Shown here piece after piece: positions 1 through 6,796 of a stretch of DNA of 11,649 nucleotides. The notes beneath the pieces were generated by a model. The model saw nothing but the letters and a program-made list of their open reading frames with translations. It had not been told where the DNA came from and did no database searches. Positions within the stretch are counted from its first letter, which is position 1; every line of letters begins with the position of its first letter. The DNA comes from Lachnospiraceae bacterium UBA5895 (lineage in GTDB: Bacteria > Bacillota > Clostridia > Lachnospirales > Lachnospiraceae): contig DJEP01000004.1 in the NCBI GenBank assembly GCA_002431915.1, forward strand, positions 1-11,649, read 5' to 3'. A program made the translations under genes and the position numbers.

Positions 1-484
1 AAAATGATTGCCCACGTAATGCTATTACGAAAAATTGTACAACAAGGCCTTGAATAATGGCATCCGAGTAGGTGTCATAATTATTCCATTCATGTTCAAT
101 AAGCTTAACAGTCTGATCGATTTGTTCGGTGGCCTGTGGGGTGAGAGTAATGCTAATTTGGTCATAAAGCATATTAAAACGTTCCTGCCCGATTACTGAA
201 ATGATATGTTCTGCCACAGATTCCCGAAATTTTATATCAATATTTTCATAGATTCCCTCAGAAATATAAGTGGTACGATGTATGAGATTTTTGTGAATGA
301 ACTGAATTGTGCCGGGATGCACAGTTACTGTTTTTTGAGGAGTAATGATGATACGGTCTCCGGAAATCATATAACCAATGCCGTACATATTTTCATAGGA
401 TGCAGCGGTATTCATGGAGTAATGGTTGTCACGTTTTTTATGATTTACTTTGAAATTGTAGTCTGGATGGATTGGTGCCGGCAC
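1..484 (-). CDS. AraC-family transcriptional regulator, N-terminal sensor part (partial, runs off the left edge)
   Basis: Reading the minus strand from a GTG at 484 gives 161 uninterrupted codons to the window edge. The start is supported by an AAGGGG ribosome binding site 7 bases upstream and an in-frame TAA seven codons before it. The protein has the look of the N-terminal cupin ligand-binding half of AraC regulators: a HYS segment near residue 21, then alternating short beta strands, including VTVHPGTIQFIHKNLIHRTT (residues 52-71), which matches the usual 'PGDlvfIpkn..HR' strand-turn. A helical linker follows (about residues 88-150). The DNA-binding double helix-turn-helix would lie beyond position 1 and cannot be seen. 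It is divergent from the ABC pair at 668-4025, so local control of that transporter is the natural inference. The effector is unknown. The family call comes from sequence style without a search, so it is likely rather than certain. Confidence 0.72.
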   Translation of the reverse strand, partial: MPAPIHPDYNFKVNHKKRDNHYSMNTAASYENMYGIGYMISGDRIIITPQKTVTVHPGTIQFIHKNLIHRTTYISEGIYENIDIKFRESVAEHIISVIGQERFNMLYDQISITLTPQATEQIDQTVKLIEHEWNNYDTYSDAIIQGLVVQFFVIALRGQSF

Positions 485-534
485 AGTAGTTCCCCTTATG
501 TTTATTTAATGGAATAACAACTTCATTTCTAAAA

Positions 535-563
535 TATATCAAAAAAGCTGAAAAATCAAGCAA
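535..563 (-). promoter_or_regulatory. Predicted sigma-A promoter of the araC-type gene
   Basis: On the minus strand TTGCTT (563-558) is followed after exactly 17 bases by GATATA (540-535). TATATT is an alternative -10 with 19-base spacing. Transcription would start near 528, giving a leader of about 45 bases before the GTG at 484. The predicted start lies inside one arm of the inverted repeat at 521-530, which would suit autoregulation. Confidence 0.5.
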
Positions 564-598
564 TCTCTATATATATACAGAGGTTTTCTGCAAAAAAC

Positions 599-607
599 TG
601 ATATATC
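599..607 (+). promoter_or_regulatory. Possible extended -10 promoter for the ABC transporter pair
   Basis: TGATATATC reads as an extended -10 (TG-N-TATATC) with no convincing -35 element at 16-18 bases. A start near 614 would leave a leader of about 54 bases before the ATG at 668. Lack of a -35 is what one expects of an activator-dependent promoter, which would suit an AraC regulator. The call is weak. Confidence 0.3.
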
Positions 608-667
608 ATTTGATAGAAATGAAGAGATGGTGTTTCCGAAACAATTTACATTAAAGGAGAGGTACGA

Positions 668-2329
668 ATGAAAAATCCTAATCTTTTGAATTCCATTCGA
701 AAATATTGGTATTTTTGTTTCTTGTACATAATTTTTTCTTATGCGTTAGTTCTGATAATTGTGGCTGGAAGCAGTAAGATTGCTGATGCTACAGACAGTT
801 TATTTGCCGGAGAAAATATTGCATTGTTGGAGTTTATGATTCCGTTTATTATGCTCATGCTCATGGGAGGGGGAATGGCTTGGGGAAAGAGTTATTCCAA
901 GAATACCTTTAGCATCTGCATGCAAACGGATATACGCAATATGTTGGTGAGTAGGCTGGTAACGATTCGCACTCCGTATTTCGATGCGGAAGGAACAGGA
1001 ACTTTAATGAATAAACTTTTGTCGGATATGTATCAGACGGAGACTTTATTTGCAGAGTGCATCCCGGAGCTTTTCGTAGCAATAATTACTATAGTAACTG
1101 TGTGCAGCTACATAGGCTTACAAAGTATACGGCTGTTGTTAGTGACAATAATTTGCTATCCATTGTTGTTTTGGAGTGCAGGGAAACTGACAAAAATGGT
1201 TGGGAAAATAGCTGTAGTGCGCAGGCAGTTGTATGATAAATTGGAAAATTCTGTTTATGATGTAATTCAAGGTATTTTAGTTGGCAAGACCTTTAATTTA
1301 TATGAACTACAGAAGAAACGTATTTTTGATATAACAGATGAGATTGTGCAAAATGAGTCACGCCGAACCAAGGTACTGGCGATGAACTTTGTTGTGGGGG
1401 ATTTGGTGCGATGGATACCAAAACTCTGCTGTTATTTGTTCTGCATCTATGAGGCATATCATGGACGGATGACCATTGGCTCAATTTTTTCTTATGCAAT
1501 GCTGTTGGATCAAATTTCAAAACCTATGGGAAGTATTCCGGGGCAGATCGCTTCGATTCGAGAGAATGGTATTTCTATAAAAAGATTACAGAATATTCTT
1601 GATCAGGAAGAGGAAGTAACCGGAACAGGAGATTTTGTGCCGGAAGGTGAGAACGTTTTGGAACTTGAGCATGTGTATTTTGGTTATTCGGAAGAAAAAC
1701 AGATTTTGAAGGATATTAATCTGACCATTAAAAGGGGCAGTAATGTAGCATTTATCGGTAATTCTGGAGGGGGTAAGTCTACCATTATGAAGATTTTGTG
1801 TGGTTTTTATTATCCGCAGGCTGGGCAATATCGCATTTATGGACATGATTTTAGAGAATGGGATGTGAATGCGCTGCGTAAACATATTAGTCTGGTGTCC
1901 CAGAATGTTTTTTTGTTCCCTGGCACTATTGCACAGAATGTGGCTTATGGTAAGATTAGCGCTACCAGAGAAGAGATCATAGAGGCTTGTAAAAAGGCGA
2001 ATATTCATAATTTTATTATGAAACTGCCTCAGGGTTATGATACGGAAGTAGGAGAACGAGGGGCAAGATTGTCCGGAGGGCAGAAACAGAGGGTTTCAAT
2101 TGCCCGAGCCTTTTTAAAGGATGCACCTATTTTGCTTTTGGATGAACCAACTTCGGCAGTGGATGTGGAGACAGAGCGAGAGATTCAGGAAGCTTTGAGA
2201 GAAGTTTCACACAATCGAACGGTAATAACCATTGCACACAGACGAAACACTATTGCAGATGCGGACGAGATATATGTCTTTGAAAATGGCGAAATTGTGA
2301 GAAGGAAGGTACGAACAAATGGCATTTAG
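668..2329 (+). CDS. ABC transporter half-protein, exporter-type permease fused to ATPase (first of pair)
   Basis: A 553-residue half-transporter. The N-terminal membrane domain has about six spans (near residues 14-33, 54-72, 133-151, 155-171, 240-262 and 266-282). The C-terminal nucleotide-binding domain carries an aromatic A-loop (Y340), Walker A GNSGGGKST (364-372), Q-loop Q412, signature LSGGQ (468-472), Walker B ILLLDE (488-493, with the catalytic Glu), D-loop SAVD (496-499) and switch His524. All ATPase motifs are intact. Length and layout fit the MdlB/MsbA-like type IV exporter fold. The start is fixed by AAAGGAGAGG six bases upstream. It overlaps the next gene by 11 bases, so the two are probably cotranslated and form a heterodimer in the cytoplasmic membrane. 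An AraC gene beside a paired ABC set recalls siderophore systems such as YbtA/YbtPQ, which import despite the exporter fold. A drug or peptide exporter is equally possible, and the substrate cannot be assigned. Confidence 0.9.
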   Translation: MKNPNLLNSIRKYWYFCFLYIIFSYALVLIIVAGSSKIADATDSLFAGENIALLEFMIPFIMLMLMGGGMAWGKSYSKNTFSICMQTDIRNMLVSRLVTIRTPYFDAEGTGTLMNKLLSDMYQTETLFAECIPELFVAIITIVTVCSYIGLQSIRLLLVTIICYPLLFWSAGKLTKMVGKIAVVRRQLYDKLENSVYDVIQGILVGKTFNLYELQKKRIFDITDEIVQNESRRTKVLAMNFVVGDLVRWIPKLCCYLFCIYEAYHGRMTIGSIFSYAMLLDQISKPMGSIPGQIASIRENGISIKRLQNILDQEEEVTGTGDFVPEGENVLELEHVYFGYSEEKQILKDINLTIKRGSNVAFIGNSGGGKSTIMKILCGFYYPQAGQYRIYGHDFREWDVNALRKHISLVSQNVFLFPGTIAQNVAYGKISATREEIIEACKKANIHNFIMKLPQGYDTEVGERGARLSGGQKQRVSIARAFLKDAPILLLDEPTSAVDVETEREIQEALREVSHNRTVITIAHRRNTIADADEIYVFENGEIVRRKVRTNGI

Positions 2330-4025
2330 TGATGTAATTATTAGACAGTGTGGATCAAAAGACGCGGACAGTAATCATGATTTGCGCATCCTTTGGCGGA
2401 TGCTGAAAATGATGAAGACAGGATTTATCAGATATCTTTTTGCTATTATATTCATGAGTGCAGCGTTATCTGCCTTTGATATGATAACGGCACTCTTGTT
2501 TAAAAATATTATTTTTCGTATAGAAAACTATGCACAGAGAAATATGTTTGCAGGACTTTGGAAAGAGCTGCTGGCGTGTGTAGGAATAGGACTCTTGATG
2601 CTTTTTATTTATGCGTTGTCTTTTTATGTATATACTATGGAGGCAAAAAAAGGTGGTGCTAATTTGCAAAAAGCTCTATATTCTAAATGTATGCGGCTGC
2701 CTTTTTTCTATTATGAGCAGACGGGCAGCAGTGATTTTATGTCAAAAGTAATTAATGATTGTGAACGGGCTCAGGGGATTTACGGTTCTCGTTTTCGGCG
2801 AGTTTTGATGCCATTTTTAATGATGAACTTTTACCTGATAGGAATGTTGATACTTAGTTGGCAGGTAACGCTCTGCCTCTTTGGTGCCAGTGCTGCGCTG
2901 TTTGTGATAAATGGAATGTTTATCAAACCTATGCAAAGAGTCAGCTGGGAAATGTCCACCACCAATGTATCCATTACCGAACGAATTTCCAATATTTTGT
3001 CAGGAATGGAGCAAATTAAAATATTTTCCTTGAAATCTGTGATGGTAGAACAATATATTGAAGAAAATGAAAAATATCGTAAAGAACAAAACAAGATGAA
3101 CCGTATGTCTGCCAAACTGGATGGATTGAATCAGATCTTTGAACTCCTGGGATCTTTAGTGTTTATTGCGTTGGGGCTTGTTTTTGCTAGTCAGGAAATT
3201 ACTACAGTGGACAGGTTGGCGGCGGTTTATTTGTTATACGGGACTATGAGTTGGAATTTGTTGCAGGTGGGACTTTATATTCCGTCTATGGCAAGTTATC
3301 TTGCCAATGCGAAAAGAGTGTTCGAGTTCTTGGATTTAGAAGAGGAACCTGAACGCTATGAGAGTACATCGGCGATTTCTTTTCAGGGAGATGCAGAAAT
3401 CAGTATCCGGGATGTGAACTTTTCCTATGATGGCAGGCTGGATGTTTTACGACATTTTAATTTGGACATTCCCAAGGGAAAATGTGTGGCACTTAAGGCA
3501 GAATCAGGGAAGGGCAAAAGTACTATCGCTAAGCTTATATTAGGTCTATATCCTGTAAAGGAAGGAAAAATTTTTATCAATAGAAAGGCATATGAAGAAT
3601 ATTCTTTAGAAGAAATTCGACAACTGATAGGCTATGTGCCCCAGGAACCGTATCTTTATGATGTAAGCATCGCAGAAAATATTCGTTATGGAAGACCAGA
3701 CGCAAGTAAAGAAGATGTTGTTAATGCGGCAAAACTTGCAAATGCACATGATTTTATTTTGGAGTTGAAAGATGGATATGAGACTCGGGTGGGGGAACGC
3801 GGAAATTTGTTATCCGGTGGGCAACGTCAGAGAATTGCCATTGCCAGAGCTATTTTGAAAAATGCACCTATACTTATTTTGGATGAGGCAACTTCAGCAT
3901 TGGATCATAACTCTGAAAAATTGGTAAATGAGGCATTGGACAGAATGATGACGGGGCGCACTACTATTGTGATTGCGCACCGTGAGTCCACGCTGGCTCA
4001 TGCGGATTTGGTGGTAGAGTTATAA
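2319..4025 (+). CDS. ABC transporter half-protein, exporter-type permease fused to ATPase (second of pair)
   Basis: A 568-residue partner of the preceding half-transporter. The start overlaps the upstream stop by 11 bases, and GAAGGAAGG lies just upstream inside the previous gene. Membrane spans fall near residues 35-62, 81-105, 162-180, 182-198, 273-291 and 298-317. The ATPase domain has A-loop Y370, Walker A AESGKGKST (394-402), Q-loop Q442, signature LSGGQ (498-502), Walker B ILILDE (518-523), D-loop SALD (527-530) and switch His554. The first Walker A glycine is replaced by alanine, but the lysine, serine and catalytic glutamate remain, so this is not a classic degenerate site. The protein ends only 14 residues after the switch His, shorter than many relatives. 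The pair most likely forms one heterodimeric pump or importer. The substrate is unknown. Confidence 0.9.
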   Translation: MAFSDVIIRQCGSKDADSNHDLRILWRMLKMMKTGFIRYLFAIIFMSAALSAFDMITALLFKNIIFRIENYAQRNMFAGLWKELLACVGIGLLMLFIYALSFYVYTMEAKKGGANLQKALYSKCMRLPFFYYEQTGSSDFMSKVINDCERAQGIYGSRFRRVLMPFLMMNFYLIGMLILSWQVTLCLFGASAALFVINGMFIKPMQRVSWEMSTTNVSITERISNILSGMEQIKIFSLKSVMVEQYIEENEKYRKEQNKMNRMSAKLDGLNQIFELLGSLVFIALGLVFASQEITTVDRLAAVYLLYGTMSWNLLQVGLYIPSMASYLANAKRVFEFLDLEEEPERYESTSAISFQGDAEISIRDVNFSYDGRLDVLRHFNLDIPKGKCVALKAESGKGKSTIAKLILGLYPVKEGKIFINRKAYEEYSLEEIRQLIGYVPQEPYLYDVSIAENIRYGRPDASKEDVVNAAKLANAHDFILELKDGYETRVGERGNLLSGGQRQRIAIARAILKNAPILILDEATSALDHNSEKLVNEALDRMMTGRTTIVIAHRESTLAHADLVVEL

Positions 4026-4067
4026 TTGAAAAAGAGAAAACTGACAGTCCGAAATTCGGCTGTCAGT
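4026..4067 (-). terminator. Intrinsic terminator of the small peptide gene
   Basis: On the minus strand an ACTGACAG/CTGTCAGT stem (outer arms 4060-4067 and 4040-4047) with inner CCGAA/TTCGG pairing is followed by a U-rich run (TTTTCTCTTTTTC, complement of 4028-4040). The peptide gene's TGA (4065-4063) lies inside the first arm. In the plus direction the hairpin is followed by CTTCTG, not a U-tract, so it would serve the ABC operon less well as a stop. Confidence 0.75.
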
Positions 4068-4176
4068 CTTCTGCATCGTCGGTAGCTGCTGCCACTGCGG
4101 ACACCACGGAGGATACCACTGCAATCACTACCGCTAAAAGGATGATTAAAAGCCCACCGGCTAAAAGCATAAACAT
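4063..4176 (-). CDS. Small hydrophobic single-span membrane peptide (37 aa), function unknown
   Basis: An ATG at 4176 opens 37 codons ending at TGA 4065-4063. It has AAGGAG placed 8 bases upstream, its own promoter (4216-4243) and a terminator overlapping its stop, so it is a complete transcription unit. The peptide begins MFMLLAGGLLIILLAVVIAV. Residues 1-31 carry no charge and are rich in Leu, Val and Ala, enough for one membrane helix. The tail (T32 to D37) is acidic and there is no cysteine. Small serines (22, 23, 26) and glycines could support helix packing. It is convergent with the ABC operon and divergent from the LanC-like operon. I do not recognise the family. Options are a regulatory membrane micropeptide, a subunit of a neighbouring membrane complex, or a type I toxin-like peptide. 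A second in-frame ATG lies two codons in. The overlapping longer minus-strand frame from 4183 has its ATG too close to the ribosome binding site. Confidence 0.68.
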   Translation of the reverse strand: MFMLLAGGLLIILLAVVIAVVSSVVSAVAAATDDAED

Positions 4177-4215
4177 AAGGCATTCTCCTTTTTCTTAATT
4201 ATATTCGTACTTTCT

Positions 4216-4243
4216 ATTATACCATTTCCAAAATAAAAAACAA
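4216..4243 (-). promoter_or_regulatory. Promoter of the small membrane peptide gene
   Basis: On the minus strand an extended -10 TGGTATAAT has its perfect TATAAT at 4221-4216. A TTGTTT -35 (4243-4238) lies 16 bases upstream. The predicted start near 4209 gives a leader of about 33 bases containing AAGGAG. A perfect TATAAT with an upstream TG makes this a convincing constitutive-type promoter. Confidence 0.7.
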
Positions 4244-4264
4244 GAAAAGCCGTAGCAGTTATAA

Positions 4265-4278
4265 AAATAATATTATTT
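4265..4278. repeat. 14-bp perfect AT palindrome between divergent promoters
   Basis: AAATAATATTATTT is identical to its reverse complement. It lies between the -35 of the peptide gene (4238-4243) and the -35 of the LanC-like operon (4292-4297). It could be an operator shared by both promoters or an UP-like AT element. It contains only A and T, so chance is a real alternative. Confidence 0.35.
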
Positions 4279-4291
4279 CATATATATCCTA

Positions 4292-4320
4292 TTGACATAG
4301 TAGGAATTATGGAATAAAAT
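4292..4320 (+). promoter_or_regulatory. Near-consensus promoter of the LanC-like/cysteine synthase operon
   Basis: A perfect -35 TTGACA (4292-4297), exactly 17 bases, then TAAAAT (4315-4320, five of six). Transcription would start near 4327, about 31 bases before the ATG. The -35 lies within a weak CCTA...TAGG inverted repeat (4288-4304) that could be an operator. The promoter strength suggests substantial basal expression. Confidence 0.8.
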
Positions 4321-4357
4321 GAAATCATCAAACAGATAGTACACGGGAGAAGATCAC

Positions 4358-5788
4358 ATGGCAGAGAACGTATTATTTCAGGAATATGGAGTACAGGATT
4401 ACATTGAGATTGTCAAGCAGGCTGCAGAGTGGACCGAAGCTTATGAGGTAACGGCAGAGGATGGAAAATACTGGATACAGAGCCCGGATTCAGAGGAAGA
4501 TTTTTCCGACTATCCCATGCTGATCGAGAAGGCGCTGTACAGCGGATCTGCCGGAATCGGACTGTTTTACCTGCGGATGTATCAGGCGCTGGGCGAGGAG
4601 AAATACCTTAAGACAGCGAAGGCGGCAGCGGATCATATCATTGCGACGGATGAAGGAACTGCCTTTTATGATGCGATACTGAATGCGGAAAACAAAGAAT
4701 ACGACAAGCTGATCCATGTGAAAAACATGCCGGGCTGGAAGATCGGATTCTACAATGGTTCTACCGGAGGCGCGTATCTGGCATTAAAGCTCTACGAGGT
4801 CACCGGAGAGGAAAAATACAAACAGTATGTGATCAAGGCAGCGGACGATGTGCTGGCGGTGGCAAAGGAGTCTCCCGAAGGAATCTACTGGAGCGAGCAA
4901 AATGATCTGTGTGGAGATGCCGGTTTTGTAACCATCCTGACCTCGACCTGGAAGCTCAGCGGCGATGAAAAATACCTGAATGCAGCGAAATCTTTTGGAG
5001 ATTTTCTGCTGACAAAGAGCGCACCGGCACCCCATGGCGGACGTTACTGGAATGTGGTGGATCTGACCATTATTGATTTCCCGGAGGATGTGTTCTGGGT
5101 CAATATGGCACACGGAACTTCCGGAATCGGCTGGATCTACACGATCCTCTACAATGCCACAGGAGAACAGAGATACCTGGATGCAGCAATTGACGCAGCA
5201 AAATACATAGAGGGCATCGCAGTGGGAGACGAGGACGCCGTGCTGATTCCGTACCTGGACAGCCTGAAGAGAGGACCTTCCATAGAGTTCTACTATCTGA
5301 GCCAGTGCCACGGTCCTGCGGGCACCTCATTATTATTCCAGAACCTGTATAAGATCACGGGAGAAGCAAAGTACCTGGAATGGACCAAGAGAATGTCCCG
5401 CGGTATTATCCGGGCGGGAGCTCCGGAGAACTTCTCCAGAGGCTACTGGTCCAGCCAGGCATTGTGCTGCGGAACCCCCGGTATCCTGGAACATTTCCTG
5501 TCCGTATACCGGATCAGCGGGGACGAGGAATTCCTGGAATATGCGAAGCGCACGGCAAGATTCCTGATCGGTCAGTCTTTTGTGGCAGACAAGCCCGGTG
5601 ACATCTACCGCCAGCAGAAAAAGAGAAGCTGGTACGGAAGCTGGTGGCGGACCATGCCGCAGAATGTACACAGCTATACCGGTCTCTACATCGGTACTAC
5701 GGGAAATGCGTGGACACTGTTGTCGTTAGTGGAAGTGCTGACGAAGCAGAACTGGATTCAGACCATAGAGTACAATTATTTTGACTAG
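4358..5788 (+). CDS. Stand-alone LanC-like protein (lanthionine cyclase fold)
   Basis: A 476-residue protein with seven GxxG motifs at regular spacing: 63-66, 134-137, 186-189, 253-256, 319-322, 372-375 and 446-449. Most are followed by a [TS]GxxKYL-type turn. This is the signature of the alpha/alpha-toroid of LanC cyclases and LanC-like proteins. AHGTSG (H252) fits the catalytic His region of NisC. The metal-site candidates are C317 (in QCHGPAG, like the CHGAPG of animal LANCL proteins) and C370-C371 (CCGTPG in place of the usual CHG). That predicts Cys3 zinc ligation, as in ProcM-type class II synthetases. Family chemistry is zinc-activated thiol addition to dehydroamino acids. No dehydratase or Cys-bearing precursor is near, so classical lantibiotic synthesis is unlikely. 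The start has GGGAG upstream and a strong promoter. It is the first gene of an operon with the cysteine-synthase-like gene 12 bases downstream. No signal peptide, so cytosolic. The substrate is unknown. Confidence 0.85.
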   Translation: MAENVLFQEYGVQDYIEIVKQAAEWTEAYEVTAEDGKYWIQSPDSEEDFSDYPMLIEKALYSGSAGIGLFYLRMYQALGEEKYLKTAKAAADHIIATDEGTAFYDAILNAENKEYDKLIHVKNMPGWKIGFYNGSTGGAYLALKLYEVTGEEKYKQYVIKAADDVLAVAKESPEGIYWSEQNDLCGDAGFVTILTSTWKLSGDEKYLNAAKSFGDFLLTKSAPAPHGGRYWNVVDLTIIDFPEDVFWVNMAHGTSGIGWIYTILYNATGEQRYLDAAIDAAKYIEGIAVGDEDAVLIPYLDSLKRGPSIEFYYLSQCHGPAGTSLLFQNLYKITGEAKYLEWTKRMSRGIIRAGAPENFSRGYWSSQALCCGTPGILEHFLSVYRISGDEEFLEYAKRTARFLIGQSFVADKPGDIYRQQKKRSWYGSWWRTMPQNVHSYTGLYIGTTGNAWTLLSLVEVLTKQNWIQTIEYNYFD

Positions 5789-5800
5789 GAGGATACGGAC

Positions 5801-6784
5801 ATGGCAGAGAGAAAAATTTATCATTCCATCGCAGAACTGGTGGGCGAGACACCCCTGGTAGAACTTACGAATTATGAAAAAGAGCATGACCTGCAGGCAA
5901 CCGTGCTTGCAAAACTGGAGTATTTTAACCCTTCCGGATCCGTTAAGGACAGAGCGGCACTGGCTATGATAAAGGATGCGGAAGCACAGGGGAAGATCAA
6001 GCCCGGAGACACCATCATGGATTTCAGCAGCGGTAACACCGGTATTGCGCTGGCGGCATATGCGAACGCACTGGGATATAAGTTCGCAGTGGTACTGCAG
6101 CCCGGAGTATCCGCAGAGAGAACCCAGATCCTGAAAGCCTACGGTGCTATTTTCCTGGAATTCAAGGATATTCCCGGAGTGCTTGAGTTGATCGCCGAAA
6201 AAGGTCTGGCATTTGATGAATTTTACGATCTGCTGCAGAAATATGCAGACGAGCATGGCTGGTATTACATCAATCAGGGCAGAAATCCCAAGAATCCGGA
6301 AGCCCATATCGCTTCCACCGGACCGGAGATCTGGGAAGCAACCGGTGGCAAGGTGGATTATCTGGTAGCACTGGTGGGAACCGGAGGATCACTGATCGGT
6401 ATCGGAAAATATCTGAAGGAGAAGAACCCGGACATCAAGATCATCGGCGCACAGCCGGCACCGGAATCCCTGAAGGACAGCCGGTATCCCGAGCGTAATA
6501 CCTTAGACGGTGTGCTGGTGTTCGAGGGTGTTCCGGAGGAACGCAAGATCCGTTATTTTAACGAGTTTGATTTCCGTTATGATGAAGTAGTGGAGGTCAA
6601 TGCGGATCAGGCATATGCCGTAGGTCGGGATCTGGTGAGAACGGACGGTATTTTCTTGGGGCAGTCGGCAGCGATAAAGGTGGCGACGGATATCTCCGCA
6701 AGACCCGAAGCCAGGGGCAAGACCATCGTGGCGATCTGTGCGGATAATGCTTTCAAATATCTGTCTACAAACATTTATAAATAA
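5801..6784 (+). CDS. Cysteine synthase-family PLP enzyme (fold type II beta-replacement)
   Basis: A 327-residue PLP enzyme of the O-acetylserine sulfhydrylase/cystathionine beta-synthase family. The N-terminal TPLVEL is followed by SGSVKDRA with the PLP lysine K49. The substrate loop is SSGNTG (76-81, TSGNTG in the standard enzyme). A QGRNPKNPEAH stretch (159-169) precedes TGPEIW, the phosphate loop is GTGGS (193-197), and GIFLGQSAA (283-291) supplies the Ser near the PLP ring. The last motif lacks the usual SSGAA form, and the SSGNTG change is also non-standard, so a substrate other than O-acetylserine/sulfide is possible. There is no C-terminal CBS domain. The family reaction is elimination to a PLP-bound aminoacrylate followed by nucleophile addition. 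AGGAGG precedes the ATG, and the gene is 12 bases after the LanC-like gene and before a strong terminator. It may make cysteine, lanthionine or another thiol/amine for its partner. The exact product is inference. Confidence 0.87.
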   Translation: MAERKIYHSIAELVGETPLVELTNYEKEHDLQATVLAKLEYFNPSGSVKDRAALAMIKDAEAQGKIKPGDTIMDFSSGNTGIALAAYANALGYKFAVVLQPGVSAERTQILKAYGAIFLEFKDIPGVLELIAEKGLAFDEFYDLLQKYADEHGWYYINQGRNPKNPEAHIASTGPEIWEATGGKVDYLVALVGTGGSLIGIGKYLKEKNPDIKIIGAQPAPESLKDSRYPERNTLDGVLVFEGVPEERKIRYFNEFDFRYDEVVEVNADQAYAVGRDLVRTDGIFLGQSAAIKVATDISARPEARGKTIVAICADNAFKYLSTNIYK

Positions 6785-6796
6785 CATAATATTTTA

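Larger units (their letters stand above)
521..624. promoter_or_regulatory. Divergent control region with perfect 10-bp inverted repeat, candidate AraC operator
   Basis: CTTCATTTCT (521-530) and its exact reverse complement AGAAATGAAG (615-624) flank 84 bases of AT-rich DNA between the divergent genes. Inside them, ATATATCA (534-541) recurs as the perfect palindrome TGATATATCA (599-608). In the centre, CTCTATATATATACAGAG (565-582) is a near-palindrome with one mismatch. The outer arms lie just downstream of the predicted -10 elements of both promoters. Paired distant half-sites are typical of AraC-type looping control, but the binding protein is inferred only. Confidence 0.45.

Noticed and set aside
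206..517. Plus-strand open frame of 103 codons
   Set aside because: It is antisense to the AraC-type gene, has no ribosome binding site, and its protein is compositionally odd. The minus strand carries a coherent cupin domain over the same bases.
4063..4176. Small peptide as lanthipeptide precursor for the LanC-like protein
   Set aside because: It has no cysteine and no leader/core pattern and is almost entirely a membrane helix, so ring formation within the peptide is not possible.
3998..4183. Minus-strand open frame of 61 codons starting at 4183
   Set aside because: Its ATG is only one base from the AAGGAG, and it runs through the terminator into the ABC gene. The ATG at 4176 in another frame has correct spacing and a stop inside the terminator stem.
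4784..5311. Long minus-strand frame of 175 codons inside the LanC-like gene
   Set aside because: Antisense shadow of a gene with seven conserved motifs; Cys/His/Arg-rich product without a recognisable family and no ribosome binding site.
4358..5788. Classical lantibiotic gene cluster
   Set aside because: Only a LanC-like protein is present. No LanB or LanM dehydratase, precursor peptide, protease or immunity gene was found in the window, and the ABC pair is a separate transcription unit.
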